NCBI GenBank assembly: GCA_018831025.1
Contig: JAHJRB010000035.1
Location: forward strand, 1-18,045
Reading direction: 5' to 3'
DNA length: 18,045 bases
From: Nanobdellota archaeon
Lineage (GTDB): Archaea > Nanobdellota > Nanobdellia > SCGC-AAA011-G17 > ARS1403
Shown here: piece by piece, positions 6,345-12,400 of the stretch
Layout: every line of letters begins with the position of its first letter
Position numbering within the stretch: the stretch's first letter is position 1
Made by a program: the position numbers and the translations under genes
Notes under the pieces: generated by a model
Databases searched by the model: none
The model's input: only the letters and a program-made list of their open reading frames with translations
Told to the model about the DNA's origin: nothing

Positions 6345-6377
6345 GATTAAAAAAGTATTATTATAATATAGAATATA
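6345..6377 (-). promoter_or_regulatory. Orphan copy of the 33-bp promoter motif
   Basis: On the minus strand: TATATTC, seven bases, TAATAAT, A, CTTTTTTA. The TATA part is the weakest of the ten. The predicted start near 6325 has no ATG or ORF, and transcription would run antisense into the abiEi locus. The adjacent GAAGGAGGCTAAAG (6333-6345) resembles the end of the intergenic repeats at 1641-1715 and 2875-2976. Confidence 0.45.
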
Positions 6378-6424
6378 ATGGAAAAATAACAAATTATTTA
6401 AACAATATTAGATTAAAGGAAATT

Positions 6425-6742
6425 ATGAAGAAATTACTATTTATTTGCAACCAGAATCAGAATAGAAGCAAAACTGCTGAAGATTTATTTAAAGGTAAAT
6501 ATGAGACTAAATCAGCAGGATTGTATAATGAAAGACCTGTTAATAAAAATGTTATGGATTGGGCGGATGTAATAGTTGTAATGGATGAAGAGCAGAGAAA
6601 AGAAATAGTAAAAAGATTTCCAAATGAAGTTATAAAAAAACAGATTTTAAGTTTAAATATTAAAGATGAGTATAGTTATGGACAGGAAAATTTAAAAAAA
6701 ATATTAAGTTCTAGGTTTAATGAAGTTAGGAGCATTATTTAA
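6425..6742 (+). CDS. Low-molecular-weight tyrosine phosphatase-like protein
   Basis: A 105-residue protein with the P-loop signature C8-x5-R14-S15 (CNQNQNRS) right after the first beta strand, as in LMW protein tyrosine phosphatases and related arsenate reductases. The strand-helix order continues with TKSAGL (29-34) and WADVIVVMDEEQRKEIV (46-62), matching the family. Family members run about 140-155 residues and end with a catalytic DP loop. This one is short, and the DP motif is not visible, although KDEYSYGQENL occupies that region. Catalysis is thus uncertain; the substrate is unknown. An A/T box at 6394-6401 is centred 27 nt before the ATG. The gene overlaps a convergent small ORF by 8 bp. 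Confidence 0.75.
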   Translation: MKKLLFICNQNQNRSKTAEDLFKGKYETKSAGLYNERPVNKNVMDWADVIVVMDEEQRKEIVKRFPNEVIKKQILSLNIKDEYSYGQENLKKILSSRFNEVRSII

Positions 6743-6914
6743 TCCAAAGATTAAATTGTTTTAAGGCTGCTGTTTTTGATCTGAAAACTTTTGTTTCTGC
6801 TACAGAAAGTTCTGGCAAACACCTAGTTACCTTATATTTTTTACCTAAACTATCTTCTAATTCTATAATAGAGATTTCCCATTTTTTGGTTGAGTGTTTT
6901 TTAAATTTCTCCAT
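6735..6914 (-). CDS. Small protein of unknown function (59 aa)
   Basis: A short ORF on the minus strand: ATG at 6914, TAA at 6735-6737, product beginning MEKFKKHSTKKWEISIIELE and ending FNLWIK. It is supported as a gene because a 33-bp motif promoter (6934-6966) places its A/T box 26-27 nt before this ATG, exactly as at longer genes. Segments KWEISIIELEDSLGKKYKV and RSKTAALKQFNLWIK suggest a beta hairpin followed by a helix. No family recognised. It overlaps the convergent phosphatase gene by 8 bp. Confidence 0.7.
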   Translation of the reverse strand: MEKFKKHSTKKWEISIIELEDSLGKKYKVTRCLPELSVAETKVFRSKTAALKQFNLWIK

Positions 6915-6933
6915 TGTAAAAATTTAAGATAGA

Positions 6934-6966
6934 AAGTTTAAAAGCATTATTGAGTTAAAGAATATA
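6934..6966 (-). promoter_or_regulatory. 33-bp motif promoter of the 59-aa gene
   Basis: On the minus strand: TATATTC, seven bases, CAATAAT, G, CTTTTAAA. The box (6937-6944) ends 22 nt before the ATG at 6914. It begins only 2 bp from the TAA of the upstream gene (6968-6970), so there is no room for a separate terminator. Confidence 0.75.
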
Positions 6967-6967
6967 G

Positions 6968-7249
6968 TTAATCGTCATGACCTTGCTGTTTTAATTGTAT
7001 CTTTAAGATTTCTTCATCTTCTATTGCTTGCTCTAGAAGTTCTGCTGTTTTTTCTGTTAAAGGAGAGAATTCCCAGGTTATTGGTATCACACCCTCTACA
7101 ACGTTTAAGCCAATTATATATTCAGCGCCAGCAATTTTTGCAACCGCTGTAAAATAATAATATGAATTATCATATAGAAAGGTAAAGCCTGCTTTCCTTA
7201 ATATAGATGGGAAGTCTCCTTTATATTCATGTATTGGGATTGTTTTCAT
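6968..7249 (-). CDS. Small protein of unknown function (93 aa)
   Basis: No family recognised. The sequence reads as alternating strands and a terminal helix: MKTIPIHEYKGDF, then AGFTFLYDNSYYYFTAVAKI, an EYIIGLNVVEGVIPITWEF strand pair, and SPLTEKTAELLEQAIEDEE. The IGL...PLTE...ELL pattern recurs in the protein at 9026-9271, which may be a distant paralogue. The ATG lies 4 nt after the stop of the gene at 7254-7628, so the two are co-transcribed. The C-terminus is charged and ends QGHDD. Confidence 0.75.
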   Translation of the reverse strand: MKTIPIHEYKGDFPSILRKAGFTFLYDNSYYYFTAVAKIAGAEYIIGLNVVEGVIPITWEFSPLTEKTAELLEQAIEDEEILKIQLKQQGHDD

Positions 7250-7253
7250 TTTA

Positions 7254-7628
7254 TTAGGGAGTGTATTCTAAAACAGCGCCCCTTACAAGTTGCTCATCTC
7301 TTATTTCATAATCTGTTAAATGGTCTCTTACTGATGTGTTGTCGTAATAGCTAGTAACATTTAATCCAGTTTCTGTTTTATAGCTTATAGTAGCATAGTA
7401 AATTGCTTCTGCTTTTACTACACCACTTGATTCATGATGCTCTAAGTCACCAACTTCTAGAAGTTCTACAATAAAAGGACCTAATTGAATGAGTAAAATT
7501 TGACTTAAGTTTTCTTTGATATCATTTAGAGATGTTAATGTCCTTAATCTTCTTGGTCTCTTTTCAAAGTAATCAACTAGAAGATCTTCTGGAATTAAGT
7601 CTTGGGTTGTTTCTACAGCTCTTGACAT
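7254..7628 (-). CDS. Small protein of unknown function (124 aa)
   Basis: No family recognised. The N-terminal third is probably helical (DLIPEDLLVDYFEKRPRRLR). The middle and C-terminal parts are beta-like (ILLIQLGPFIVELLEVGDLE, EAIYYATISYKTETGLNVTSY), ending QLVRGAVLEYTP. It has only 4 Lys but 8 Arg in 124 residues, against the Lys-rich norm of the window. It heads an operon with the gene at 6968-7249. Its promoter is not of the 33-bp type: an A/T box TTTTATATTTTATC lies 20-35 nt before the ATG on the minus strand. Confidence 0.75.
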   Translation of the reverse strand: MSRAVETTQDLIPEDLLVDYFEKRPRRLRTLTSLNDIKENLSQILLIQLGPFIVELLEVGDLEHHESSGVVKAEAIYYATISYKTETGLNVTSYYDNTSVRDHLTDYEIRDEQLVRGAVLEYTP

Positions 7629-7692
7629 GTTAGATATTAAGATGATAAAATATAAAAGCTTATCGAATAAAAGTTAAAAAAATAAGAGAAAG

Positions 7693-7914
7693 TTAATAAC
7701 TTTCCTCTCTTTCTTCTACTTGATAATCATAATTAAATAGAGAATCTATTAGTACCTCCATACTTGGACCGACTCCGTTTCTTGGGAGCAAACTTCTTAA
7801 TCCGTTACGAAACACTGCGGCACGCACCTCTTCTTCAGGAATATGCCTACTTCTAGCTACCTTACTAACAATTACCGGGAATGAGTCCGGCACAGACATG
7901 TATAAATCACCCAT
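7693..7914 (-). CDS. Small protein, possibly ribbon-helix-helix-like (73 aa)
   Basis: The protein begins MGDLYMSVPDSF, a plausible short strand, followed by two helices (PVIVSKVARSRH and PEEEVRAAVFRNGLRSLLP). This order fits a CopG/ribbon-helix-helix DNA-binding fold, though the match is weak. The tail is acidic (YQVEEREESY). It has a single Lys in 73 residues. It is the only gene in the window with a clear Shine-Dalgarno site, GGAGG (7921-7925) spaced 6 nt from the ATG, and the only 33-bp promoter with a leader. The predicted leader starts with a hairpin (7929-7949), so translation may be regulated. Function unknown. Confidence 0.75.
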   Translation of the reverse strand: MGDLYMSVPDSFPVIVSKVARSRHIPEEEVRAAVFRNGLRSLLPRNGVGPSMEVLIDSLFNYDYQVEEREESY

Positions 7915-7920
7915 TTTATT

Positions 7921-7949
7921 CCTCCATTTCTCAAAACAATTTTTTGAGA
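7921..7949 (-). promoter_or_regulatory. 5'-terminal leader hairpin plus Shine-Dalgarno
   Basis: On the minus strand TCTCAAAA (7949-7942), loop AATTG, TTTTGAGA (7936-7929) form a perfect 8-bp stem. The A/T box of the promoter (7971-7978) predicts transcription start near 7948, so the RNA would begin with this hairpin. AAAT then leads into GGAGG (7925-7921), 6 nt from the ATG. Such a 5' hairpin could protect the RNA or gate ribosome access; this role is inferred. Confidence 0.6.
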
Positions 7950-7967
7950 GTAGCTTTTTACAGGATT

Positions 7968-8000
7968 GTATTTAAAAATATTATTATATTCTAGAATATA
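7968..8000 (-). promoter_or_regulatory. 33-bp motif promoter of the 73-aa gene
   Basis: On the minus strand: TATATTC, seven bases, TAATAAT, A, TTTTTAAA. The box lies 56 nt before the ATG instead of the usual 21-24, leaving a leader of about 35 nt. Confidence 0.7.
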
Positions 8001-8007
8001 TATTAAC

Positions 8008-8032
8008 TACCACAACGATTAAATTTGTGGTA
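8008..8032 (-). terminator. Hairpin just after the decarboxylase stop codon
   Basis: TACCACAA (8008-8015) and TTGTGGTA (8025-8032) form a perfect 8-bp stem with a 9-nt loop, beginning 4 nt past the TAA of the UDP-glucuronate decarboxylase gene. No strong T-run follows; the next sequence is AT-rich and merges into the following promoter. It may serve as a terminator or an mRNA-end stabiliser. Confidence 0.5.
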
Positions 8033-8036
8033 TATA

Positions 8037-8963
8037 TTAAATCACTTGTTTAAAGTATTCTATAGTTTTTTGTAATCCTGTATCTAAGTCTATTGAAGGC
8101 TGCCAATTTAATTTTTCTTTTGCTAATGAAATGTCTGGCTTTCTTTGAGTCGGATCATCTTTTGGAAGTTCTTTGTAAATTATAGTTGAAGAAGAATTTG
8201 TTAATTTAATGATTTTTTCAGCTAATTCCAGCATTGTAAATTCTTCTGGGTTTCCTAAATTAACAGGACCTGTAAAGTTTTCGGTGTTCATCATCTTGTG
8301 CATACCGTTAATTAAATCAGAAACGTAGCAAAAAGATCTAGTTTGCTTGCCTGTTCCGTAAATAGTAATTGGCTCATTTTTTAAAGCTTGAATAATAAAA
8401 TTAGAAACTACTCTACCATCATTAACTGCCATATTTTCACCAAATGTGTTAAAAATTCTAATAACTTTTATGTCAACTTTATTTTGGCGGTGGTAATCAA
8501 ACATTAAAGTTTCAGCAACTCTTTTTCCTTCATCATAACAACTTCTAATTCCGTTGCAATTAACATTTCCAAAATAGGTTTCTTTTTGTGGATGTTGCAG
8601 CGGATCTCCGTAAACTTCAGAAGTACTAGCTTGGAGGATTCTAGCATTAGTTCTCTTAGCTAAACCCAACATGTTAATCATGCCTAAAGTAGAACATTTA
8701 ATAGTCTTAATTGGATTATACTGATAATGGGGTGGAGAAGCGGGACATGCTAAGTTATAGATTTGATCTACTTCTAATAAAATAGGAGTAGTTATATCAT
8801 GTCTGATAAACTCAAAATTTGGATTAGAAAGAAGGGGTAAAATATTTTTTTTAGAGCCTGTAAATAAATTATCTAAACAAATTACCTCATCTTCTTTTTC
8901 TAATAAATATTTACATAAATGAGAGCCAATAAATCCAGCTCCGCCTGTGACTAGGATTTTCAT
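8037..8963 (-). CDS. UDP-glucuronate decarboxylase (UDP-xylose synthase-like)
   Basis: A 308-residue short-chain dehydrogenase/reductase of the extended epimerase type. The Rossmann NAD site GGAGFIG is at 7-13. The catalytic region STSEVYGDP (113-121) supplies Thr/Ser and E116, and Y143-x3-K147 (SCYDEGK) completes the active site. HPQKETYFGNVN and RSCYDEGKR, DGRVVSNFI (172-180) and QTRSFCYVSDL (207-217) are hallmarks of UDP-glucuronate decarboxylases, which oxidise UDP-glucuronate at C4 and decarboxylate it to UDP-xylose. Bacterial members usually read GPRSCYDEGKR, while this has NGIRSCYDEGKR, and NTFGENMAVNDGR replaces the common NTYGPRM. These are modest divergences. Length is normal for a soluble enzyme. 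The 33-bp motif promoter lies 23 nt upstream. It probably supplies surface or glycoprotein sugars. Confidence 0.88.
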   Translation of the reverse strand: MKILVTGGAGFIGSHLCKYLLEKEDEVICLDNLFTGSKKNILPLLSNPNFEFIRHDITTPILLEVDQIYNLACPASPPHYQYNPIKTIKCSTLGMINMLGLAKRTNARILQASTSEVYGDPLQHPQKETYFGNVNCNGIRSCYDEGKRVAETLMFDYHRQNKVDIKVIRIFNTFGENMAVNDGRVVSNFIIQALKNEPITIYGTGKQTRSFCYVSDLINGMHKMMNTENFTGPVNLGNPEEFTMLELAEKIIKLTNSSSTIIYKELPKDDPTQRKPDISLAKEKLNWQPSIDLDTGLQKTIEYFKQVI

Positions 8964-8983
8964 AGAAATTTAAGAGAATATAG

Positions 8984-9016
8984 ATAATTAAATAGTTTAT
9001 TGTGATAAAGAATATG
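8984..9016 (-). promoter_or_regulatory. 33-bp motif promoter of the decarboxylase gene
   Basis: On the minus strand: CATATTC, seven bases, CAATAAA, C, TATTTAAT. The box ends 23 nt before the ATG at 8963, giving a leaderless transcript. It is 9 bp from the stop of the next gene. Confidence 0.7.
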
Positions 9017-9025
9017 GTTAATTAT

Positions 9026-9271
9026 CTAATATGATTTAGAAAGTTCTGCTAATAAAAATTCTAGAGCATTTTCTGTTAAGGGAACAGCTTGACAATCTCC
9101 TTTTTCTCTAATAAATTTTAAACCTATTCTATGACATCCTCTTGTTCCAACTAAAAAATAATCTGGTTGAGAGGCATCTGCTGACATGACAAAATCTGCT
9201 CTTGTTAATGAAGATACAGCAGTATCCATGTTTGGATATACAACTTTATCATCATCATGTAAATATGTCAT
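9026..9271 (-). CDS. Small protein of unknown function (81 aa)
   Basis: No family recognised. It begins MTYLHDDDKVVYPNMDTAV, and has a beta-like centre (DYFLVGTRGCHRIGLKFIRE) and a C-terminal helix (PLTENALEFLLAELSKSY). The RIGL and PLTE-x-x-x-E-x-L elements parallel the protein at 6968-7249, suggesting distant paralogy. Lys is scarce (4 of 81). The stop is TAG. The promoter is a 33-bp motif copy with its box 22 nt before the ATG. Confidence 0.72.
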   Translation of the reverse strand: MTYLHDDDKVVYPNMDTAVSSLTRADFVMSADASQPDYFLVGTRGCHRIGLKFIREKGDCQAVPLTENALEFLLAELSKSY

Positions 9272-9290
9272 TAGGAATTTAAAAAATTAA

Positions 9291-9323
9291 AGATTTATAT
9301 AGATTGTTGTTAAAGAGAGTATA
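9291..9323 (-). promoter_or_regulatory. 33-bp motif promoter of the 81-aa gene
   Basis: On the minus strand: TATACTC, seven bases, CAACAAT, C, TATATAAA. The box (9294-9301) is centred 26-27 nt before the ATG at 9271. Three bases separate the motif from the TAA of the upstream gene. Confidence 0.75.
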
Positions 9324-9325
9324 TA

Positions 9326-9616
9326 TTAATCTTGAGCTAAATAACCTGATTGAACTGCTCTGTTTCTTGGAACATATAAATTATCTCCTCTAGAAATTCT
9401 TTCAGAAATCCATTCCAATTGACCTATGTTAAGTAATCTTCCCGGATAAGTAAATATTCTCGCTTCTAAAAATCCACTTTCTAATTCATGAACTGTATAG
9501 ATAGAACATTTTAAAATAGCTCTTCCAGTAGCTCTTTGTGACCTTAGTAAAGATTCTATATTAGGATTAGTTAATTTAACATATTTGTTTTCTTTTGAGT
9601 CTACAACAACGTTCAT
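9326..9616 (-). CDS. Small protein of unknown function (96 aa)
   Basis: No family recognised. Sequence: MNVVVDSKENKYVKLTNP, then helix-like ESLLRSQRATGRAILKCS, strands IYTVHELESGFLEARIFTY and a C-terminal SERISRGDNLYVPRNRAVQ. The ATG overlaps the TGA of a 34-codon ORF as ATGA, so translation is probably coupled. It is the third gene of an operon led by the coiled-coil protein at 9720-10211. Confidence 0.72.
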   Translation of the reverse strand: MNVVVDSKENKYVKLTNPNIESLLRSQRATGRAILKCSIYTVHELESGFLEARIFTYPGRLLNIGQLEWISERISRGDNLYVPRNRAVQSGYLAQD

Positions 9617-9717
9617 AGATTATGAAGTTCAGGGTTAGGAATTCTTACTTCTCTTAAGGATGGAAGTGGCTCTGCTATTAGTTTGTAGCAAAGCAAAGAT
9701 GGATTTTGAGATGACAT
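9613..9717 (-). CDS. 34-aa small ORF in operon, ATGA-coupled
   Basis: ATG at 9717, two nt after the TAA of the coiled-coil gene, to TGA at 9613-9615 which overlaps the next ATG. The product begins MSSQNPSLLCYKLIAEPLPS and ends PELHNL. It fills the space between two genes exactly, with tight junctions on both sides, which is the main reason to believe it. Function unknown; proline-rich second half. Confidence 0.6.
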   Translation of the reverse strand: MSSQNPSLLCYKLIAEPLPSLREVRIPNPELHNL

Positions 9718-9719
9718 TT

Positions 9720-10211
9720 TTAATCTTCTTCTTCAGCTAAGAAATCAATTATTTTACTGAAAAATCCTTTTTTCTTTTTACCATTATCTTCTTCTTCCCA
9801 AGATTCTTCCGTTGGTTCTGGTGCTTCTTCTAAATCCTCTTCTTCTGAAATTCCTTTCTTATATAATGGTGCTTTAGGAATATTTTTTTTCTTTTCAATT
9901 AAAGTTAAACGCCGTTTTAACAAAGAAATTTCTTTCAATAATTTTTCTTCTGTTAATTCATTTGCATTATCTACGCGCTCATTTAAATCCTGCTCAACTT
10001 TAGAAATATTAGCGTTATCTTTTAAGGAATCTACTTTATCTTTGATTTTAGAAATTGCTTTTTCTAATTTTGTTTCAAATTTATCAACATCAACTTTAGA
10101 AAGTTCTTTTTTAAGATCTTTAATTAATTCTTTATTTTCTTCTATTCTATCTCTTAAAGTAAAAATATCTTTTTTTACAGATTTGAATGCTTCTTGTATT
10201 GGATTTACCAT
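9720..10211 (-). CDS. Coiled-coil protein with acidic linker and amphipathic tail
   Basis: A 163-residue protein. Residues 5-110 are a long charged helix with heptad-like spacing (IEENKELIKDLKKELSKV, LEKAISKIKDKVDSL, EKLLKEISLLKRRLTLIEKK), predicted to form a coiled coil. A Pro/Glu-rich acidic linker (EEEDLEEAPEPTEES, about 124-140) follows, then a basic patch and an amphipathic helix at the C-terminus (KKKKGFFSKIIDFLAEEED). That layout suggests a scaffolding or membrane-peripheral role. No enzyme motif or known family is evident. It leads a three-gene operon, with a 33-bp motif promoter 24 nt upstream. Confidence 0.8.
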   Translation of the reverse strand: MVNPIQEAFKSVKKDIFTLRDRIEENKELIKDLKKELSKVDVDKFETKLEKAISKIKDKVDSLKDNANISKVEQDLNERVDNANELTEEKLLKEISLLKRRLTLIEKKKNIPKAPLYKKGISEEEDLEEAPEPTEESWEEEDNGKKKKGFFSKIIDFLAEEED

Positions 10212-10232
10212 TACTTACTTTTAAGTAAGAAA

Positions 10233-10265
10233 AGGTTTAAAAACATTGTTGTAAAAGAAAATATA
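10233..10265 (-). promoter_or_regulatory. 33-bp motif promoter of the coiled-coil operon, divergent
   Basis: On the minus strand: TATATTT, seven bases, CAACAAT, G, TTTTTAAA. The box (10236-10243) ends 24 nt before the ATG at 10211. The near-symmetrical TTTAAAAA also lies about 33 nt before the plus-strand ATG at 10273, so it may serve both directions. Confidence 0.72.
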
Positions 10266-10272
10266 GTTAAAA

Positions 10273-10572
10273 ATGACAGAAAAAACAAAATCTACTCAGA
10301 TTTATAATGGATGTGAGGTTTCAACTATGGAAATTGATGGTCCAATTAATTTTAATGGAAATTGGTATTCAAGATTAATATTTTATTCTTTTGTTTTAGG
10401 AAAAGAAGCTCCTTTTTATTCTGAAACTAGAATTTTAACAATAAAAAATGAAGAACTTTTGGTTAGAACAAATGATTTGGAAGGTGTTGTAGATAGAGAA
10501 GAAGCAAAAGGAAAGACCTTTGAAGAACATAATAAATTATTTTGGAGATTAAGAAGTATAGGTGTTAATTAA
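10273..10572 (+). CDS. Small protein of unknown function (99 aa)
   Basis: No family recognised. The protein is beta-rich in the first two thirds (EVSTMEIDGPINFNGNWYSR, LIFYSFVLGKEAPFYSETRI, LTIKNEELLVRTNDLEGV) with a helical end (EEHNKLFWRLRSIGVN). It is divergently transcribed from the coiled-coil operon and ends 37 nt before the membrane-protein gene. Confidence 0.7.
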   Translation: MTEKTKSTQIYNGCEVSTMEIDGPINFNGNWYSRLIFYSFVLGKEAPFYSETRILTIKNEELLVRTNDLEGVVDREEAKGKTFEEHNKLFWRLRSIGVN

Positions 10573-10609
10573 GTTAATTTTATATAATAACTAAGATATA
10601 TATTTTCTA

Positions 10610-11197
10610 ATGGTGATTAAGAGTTTAGTATTAGGTTTTTTTGCTAAGATTGTTACTGGTTTTGATGATACTCTAACACATGTTCCGGTTATAGCTTCTT
10701 TAACAAGGACAAAAAGAGGAAGATTTGCTTTTGGTTTTGGAATTTTATTAGGGATTGGTGTTGCTATAATGATTGCATTATTTTTTAGTACTTGGATTAA
10801 AGGATTTAGATATTTTAGATATGTAGTAGCTGTATTATTATTTTCTTTGGCTGGGTTAATTTATTTTGATATATTAGTTACTAAACCAAGAAAAAAAGAA
10901 GAAATGAAGTTAAAAAAATTAAAAAAACCCATAGGAATCAAAAGAATTAGTAAATTAATTGGTATTGGATTTGTGGCTAGTTTTGTAACAGTATTAGATG
11001 ATACTGTTGCTTATAGTTCTCTTTTTTTAAAAAATGGAAAAATATTTGCTATTATTGGAATTTTAACAGCGGCAATTTTAGAAATTTTAGTTGTAATTTA
11101 TTTTTCTAAAAAAATTAGTGGTATAAAATATAAAGAAAAAATAGCTAGTATAGGATTATTAATATTAGGAGTATTAGTATTATTGGGGATACTATAG
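10610..11197 (+). CDS. Two-repeat membrane protein with DDT motifs (LysE/CadD-like fold suspected)
   Basis: A 195-residue integral membrane protein with about six predicted transmembrane helices in two halves. Each half starts with an equivalent helix: FFAKIVTGFDDTLTHVPVI (10-28) and FVASFVTVLDDTVAYSSLF (121-139). A basic loop (KPRKKEEMKLKKLKKP, 92-107) separates them. Paired acidic residues in symmetry-related helices are typical of small cation or amino-acid exporters of the LysE/CadD superfamily, which have conserved Asp in membrane helices, but a specific family and substrate cannot be assigned. TTTTATATAAT (10578-10588) is centred 27 nt before the ATG. The stop is TAG. Confidence 0.75.
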   Translation: MVIKSLVLGFFAKIVTGFDDTLTHVPVIASLTRTKRGRFAFGFGILLGIGVAIMIALFFSTWIKGFRYFRYVVAVLLFSLAGLIYFDILVTKPRKKEEMKLKKLKKPIGIKRISKLIGIGFVASFVTVLDDTVAYSSLFLKNGKIFAIIGILTAAILEILVVIYFSKKISGIKYKEKIASIGLLILGVLVLLGIL

Positions 11198-11250
11198 ATT
11201 TATAAATGATTATTTTTTAAGAGTTTATAACAAAAGAGGTTCTTGGTAAA

Positions 11251-11571
11251 ATGTGGGAATTATACAGATGGACAATAATGGTGGAAAGTGTAGGAGAAAG
11301 AGATAGATTGCAAGATAGAGTTAAAACTGCTTTAGGAGATATTACTTCTGTTGATACAATAAATGGTCATGATGTTTATTCTATTGAGGGAACTTATGTT
11401 GGTGTAAATCCTACCAAGTCTTGGAGTTTTGGTGCTGAAGGAAGGGCGTTGCAAGTAACTTTAGCAAGAAGAGATGGAAGAAGAGTTTTAAGTGATTTAA
11501 ATGCTGTTTTAGGACAATATTCAGAAAAAGATAAGATAAGGGATAGTATACCTATAAGGAATTTTCTTTAA
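11251..11571 (+). CDS. Small protein of unknown function (106 aa)
   Basis: No family recognised. It has a beta-alpha-beta look: MWELYRWTIMVESV, helix GERDRLQDRVKTALGD, DVYSIEGTYVGV, then LQVTLARRDGRRVLSDLNAVL. A TTTATAA box (11224-11230) lies about 24 nt before the ATG. It ends 6 nt from the convergent L10e gene. Lys is low, Arg high. Confidence 0.7.
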   Translation: MWELYRWTIMVESVGERDRLQDRVKTALGDITSVDTINGHDVYSIEGTYVGVNPTKSWSFGAEGRALQVTLARRDGRRVLSDLNAVLGQYSEKDKIRDSIPIRNFL

Positions 11572-11577
11572 AGAATT

Positions 11578-12111
11578 TTATAATGCGGTAGTGTTTGGTT
11601 TTACTTCTACTGTTCCTTGGAATGGTAAACGACGAGTTGCTGTCCTCATTGCTAATTTAGCAGTTTCTAAATCTTTTTTATTAACATAAACACTAAAAAT
11701 TTTCTGGCCTTTTTTTAATTGAGCTGCTATACCTACAACCCTTCCAAAAGCTCGCTGCATTCCAGTCTGCATTCTATCTGCACCTGCTCCAACTATCATT
11801 TTATTTTCTCTTAAAATTTGATGAGGATAAGTTCTCACTCTAAAAAAATAATCCATTTTTCCAATAATAGCTTCTAATTTACGGTTGCTTACTATTCTAG
11901 CGGATTCAATTGCATTATGTCTAACCTGGACTAAATCTTTGCTTACTAAACTTACTTCAAATTCATATTGTTTTTTTGGATTGCCCATAGTATACCTAAC
12001 TACTTTAGAAACAGGGACGGACTTAACATAAGATTTTGTTTTATACTTTGACTTTCTAGTATAAGCTCTCTTTACTCTTCTATAACAAACAAATTTTCTT
12101 AGTCCTGCCAT
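11578..12111 (-). CDS. rpl10e: 50S ribosomal protein L10e (uL16)
   Basis: A 177-residue protein of the archaeal/eukaryotic uL16 family, which sits near the peptidyl transferase centre and the A-site tRNA in the large subunit. It shows the typical start MAGLRKFVCYRRVKRAYTRK, the KVVRYTMGNPKKQYEFEVSL segment, the NRKLEAIIGKMDYFFRVRTY region, and KMIVGAGADRMQTGMQRAFG with the conserved Gly/Arg/Met loop that approaches the A site. Length is normal. The ATG lies 2 nt after the stop of an unknown 82-residue gene, so the two are co-transcribed. Confidence 0.97.
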   Translation of the reverse strand: MAGLRKFVCYRRVKRAYTRKSKYKTKSYVKSVPVSKVVRYTMGNPKKQYEFEVSLVSKDLVQVRHNAIESARIVSNRKLEAIIGKMDYFFRVRTYPHQILRENKMIVGAGADRMQTGMQRAFGRVVGIAAQLKKGQKIFSVYVNKKDLETAKLAMRTATRRLPFQGTVEVKPNTTAL

Positions 12112-12113
12112 TT

Positions 12114-12362
12114 TTAAGCTGCTAACCTCAATAGGTATTTCGGCTCAGGTTCTAGTTCTTCCGAGTTTTCAATTAGTTGGATTAAGGTTGAATTGTATCC
12201 ATTTGGTAAACAACCGTTAAAGGGTAGTTTTCTGTGAGTCAAATAATAAGCACCTACATCAATATTTGCAGTTTCTATAATGTGGGCAACTCTTCTAGCT
12301 ACTTGTTTTCCAGGATATTGCATCCTTAATTTCCTTGCTAATTCATAGTTATTTATAGTCAT
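12114..12362 (-). CDS. Small protein of unknown function, first gene of the L10e operon (82 aa)
   Basis: No family recognised. Residues 5-35 are probably helical (YELARKLRMQYPGKQVARRVAHII). A middle part with YYLTHRKLPFNGCLPNG and a helix LIQLIENSEELE follow. It ends with a short hydrophobic tail, LLRLAA. Its place directly before L10e, 2 nt apart, implies shared expression with ribosome components, but I see no ribosomal-protein signature. The promoter (12401-12419) resembles that of the L35Ae gene. Confidence 0.75.
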   Translation of the reverse strand: MTINNYELARKLRMQYPGKQVARRVAHIIETANIDVGAYYLTHRKLPFNGCLPNGYNSTLIQLIENSEELEPEPKYLLRLAA

Positions 12363-12400
12363 TTTATTCTTAAAACTTAAAGGTTCAGAGAATTTTAGCG

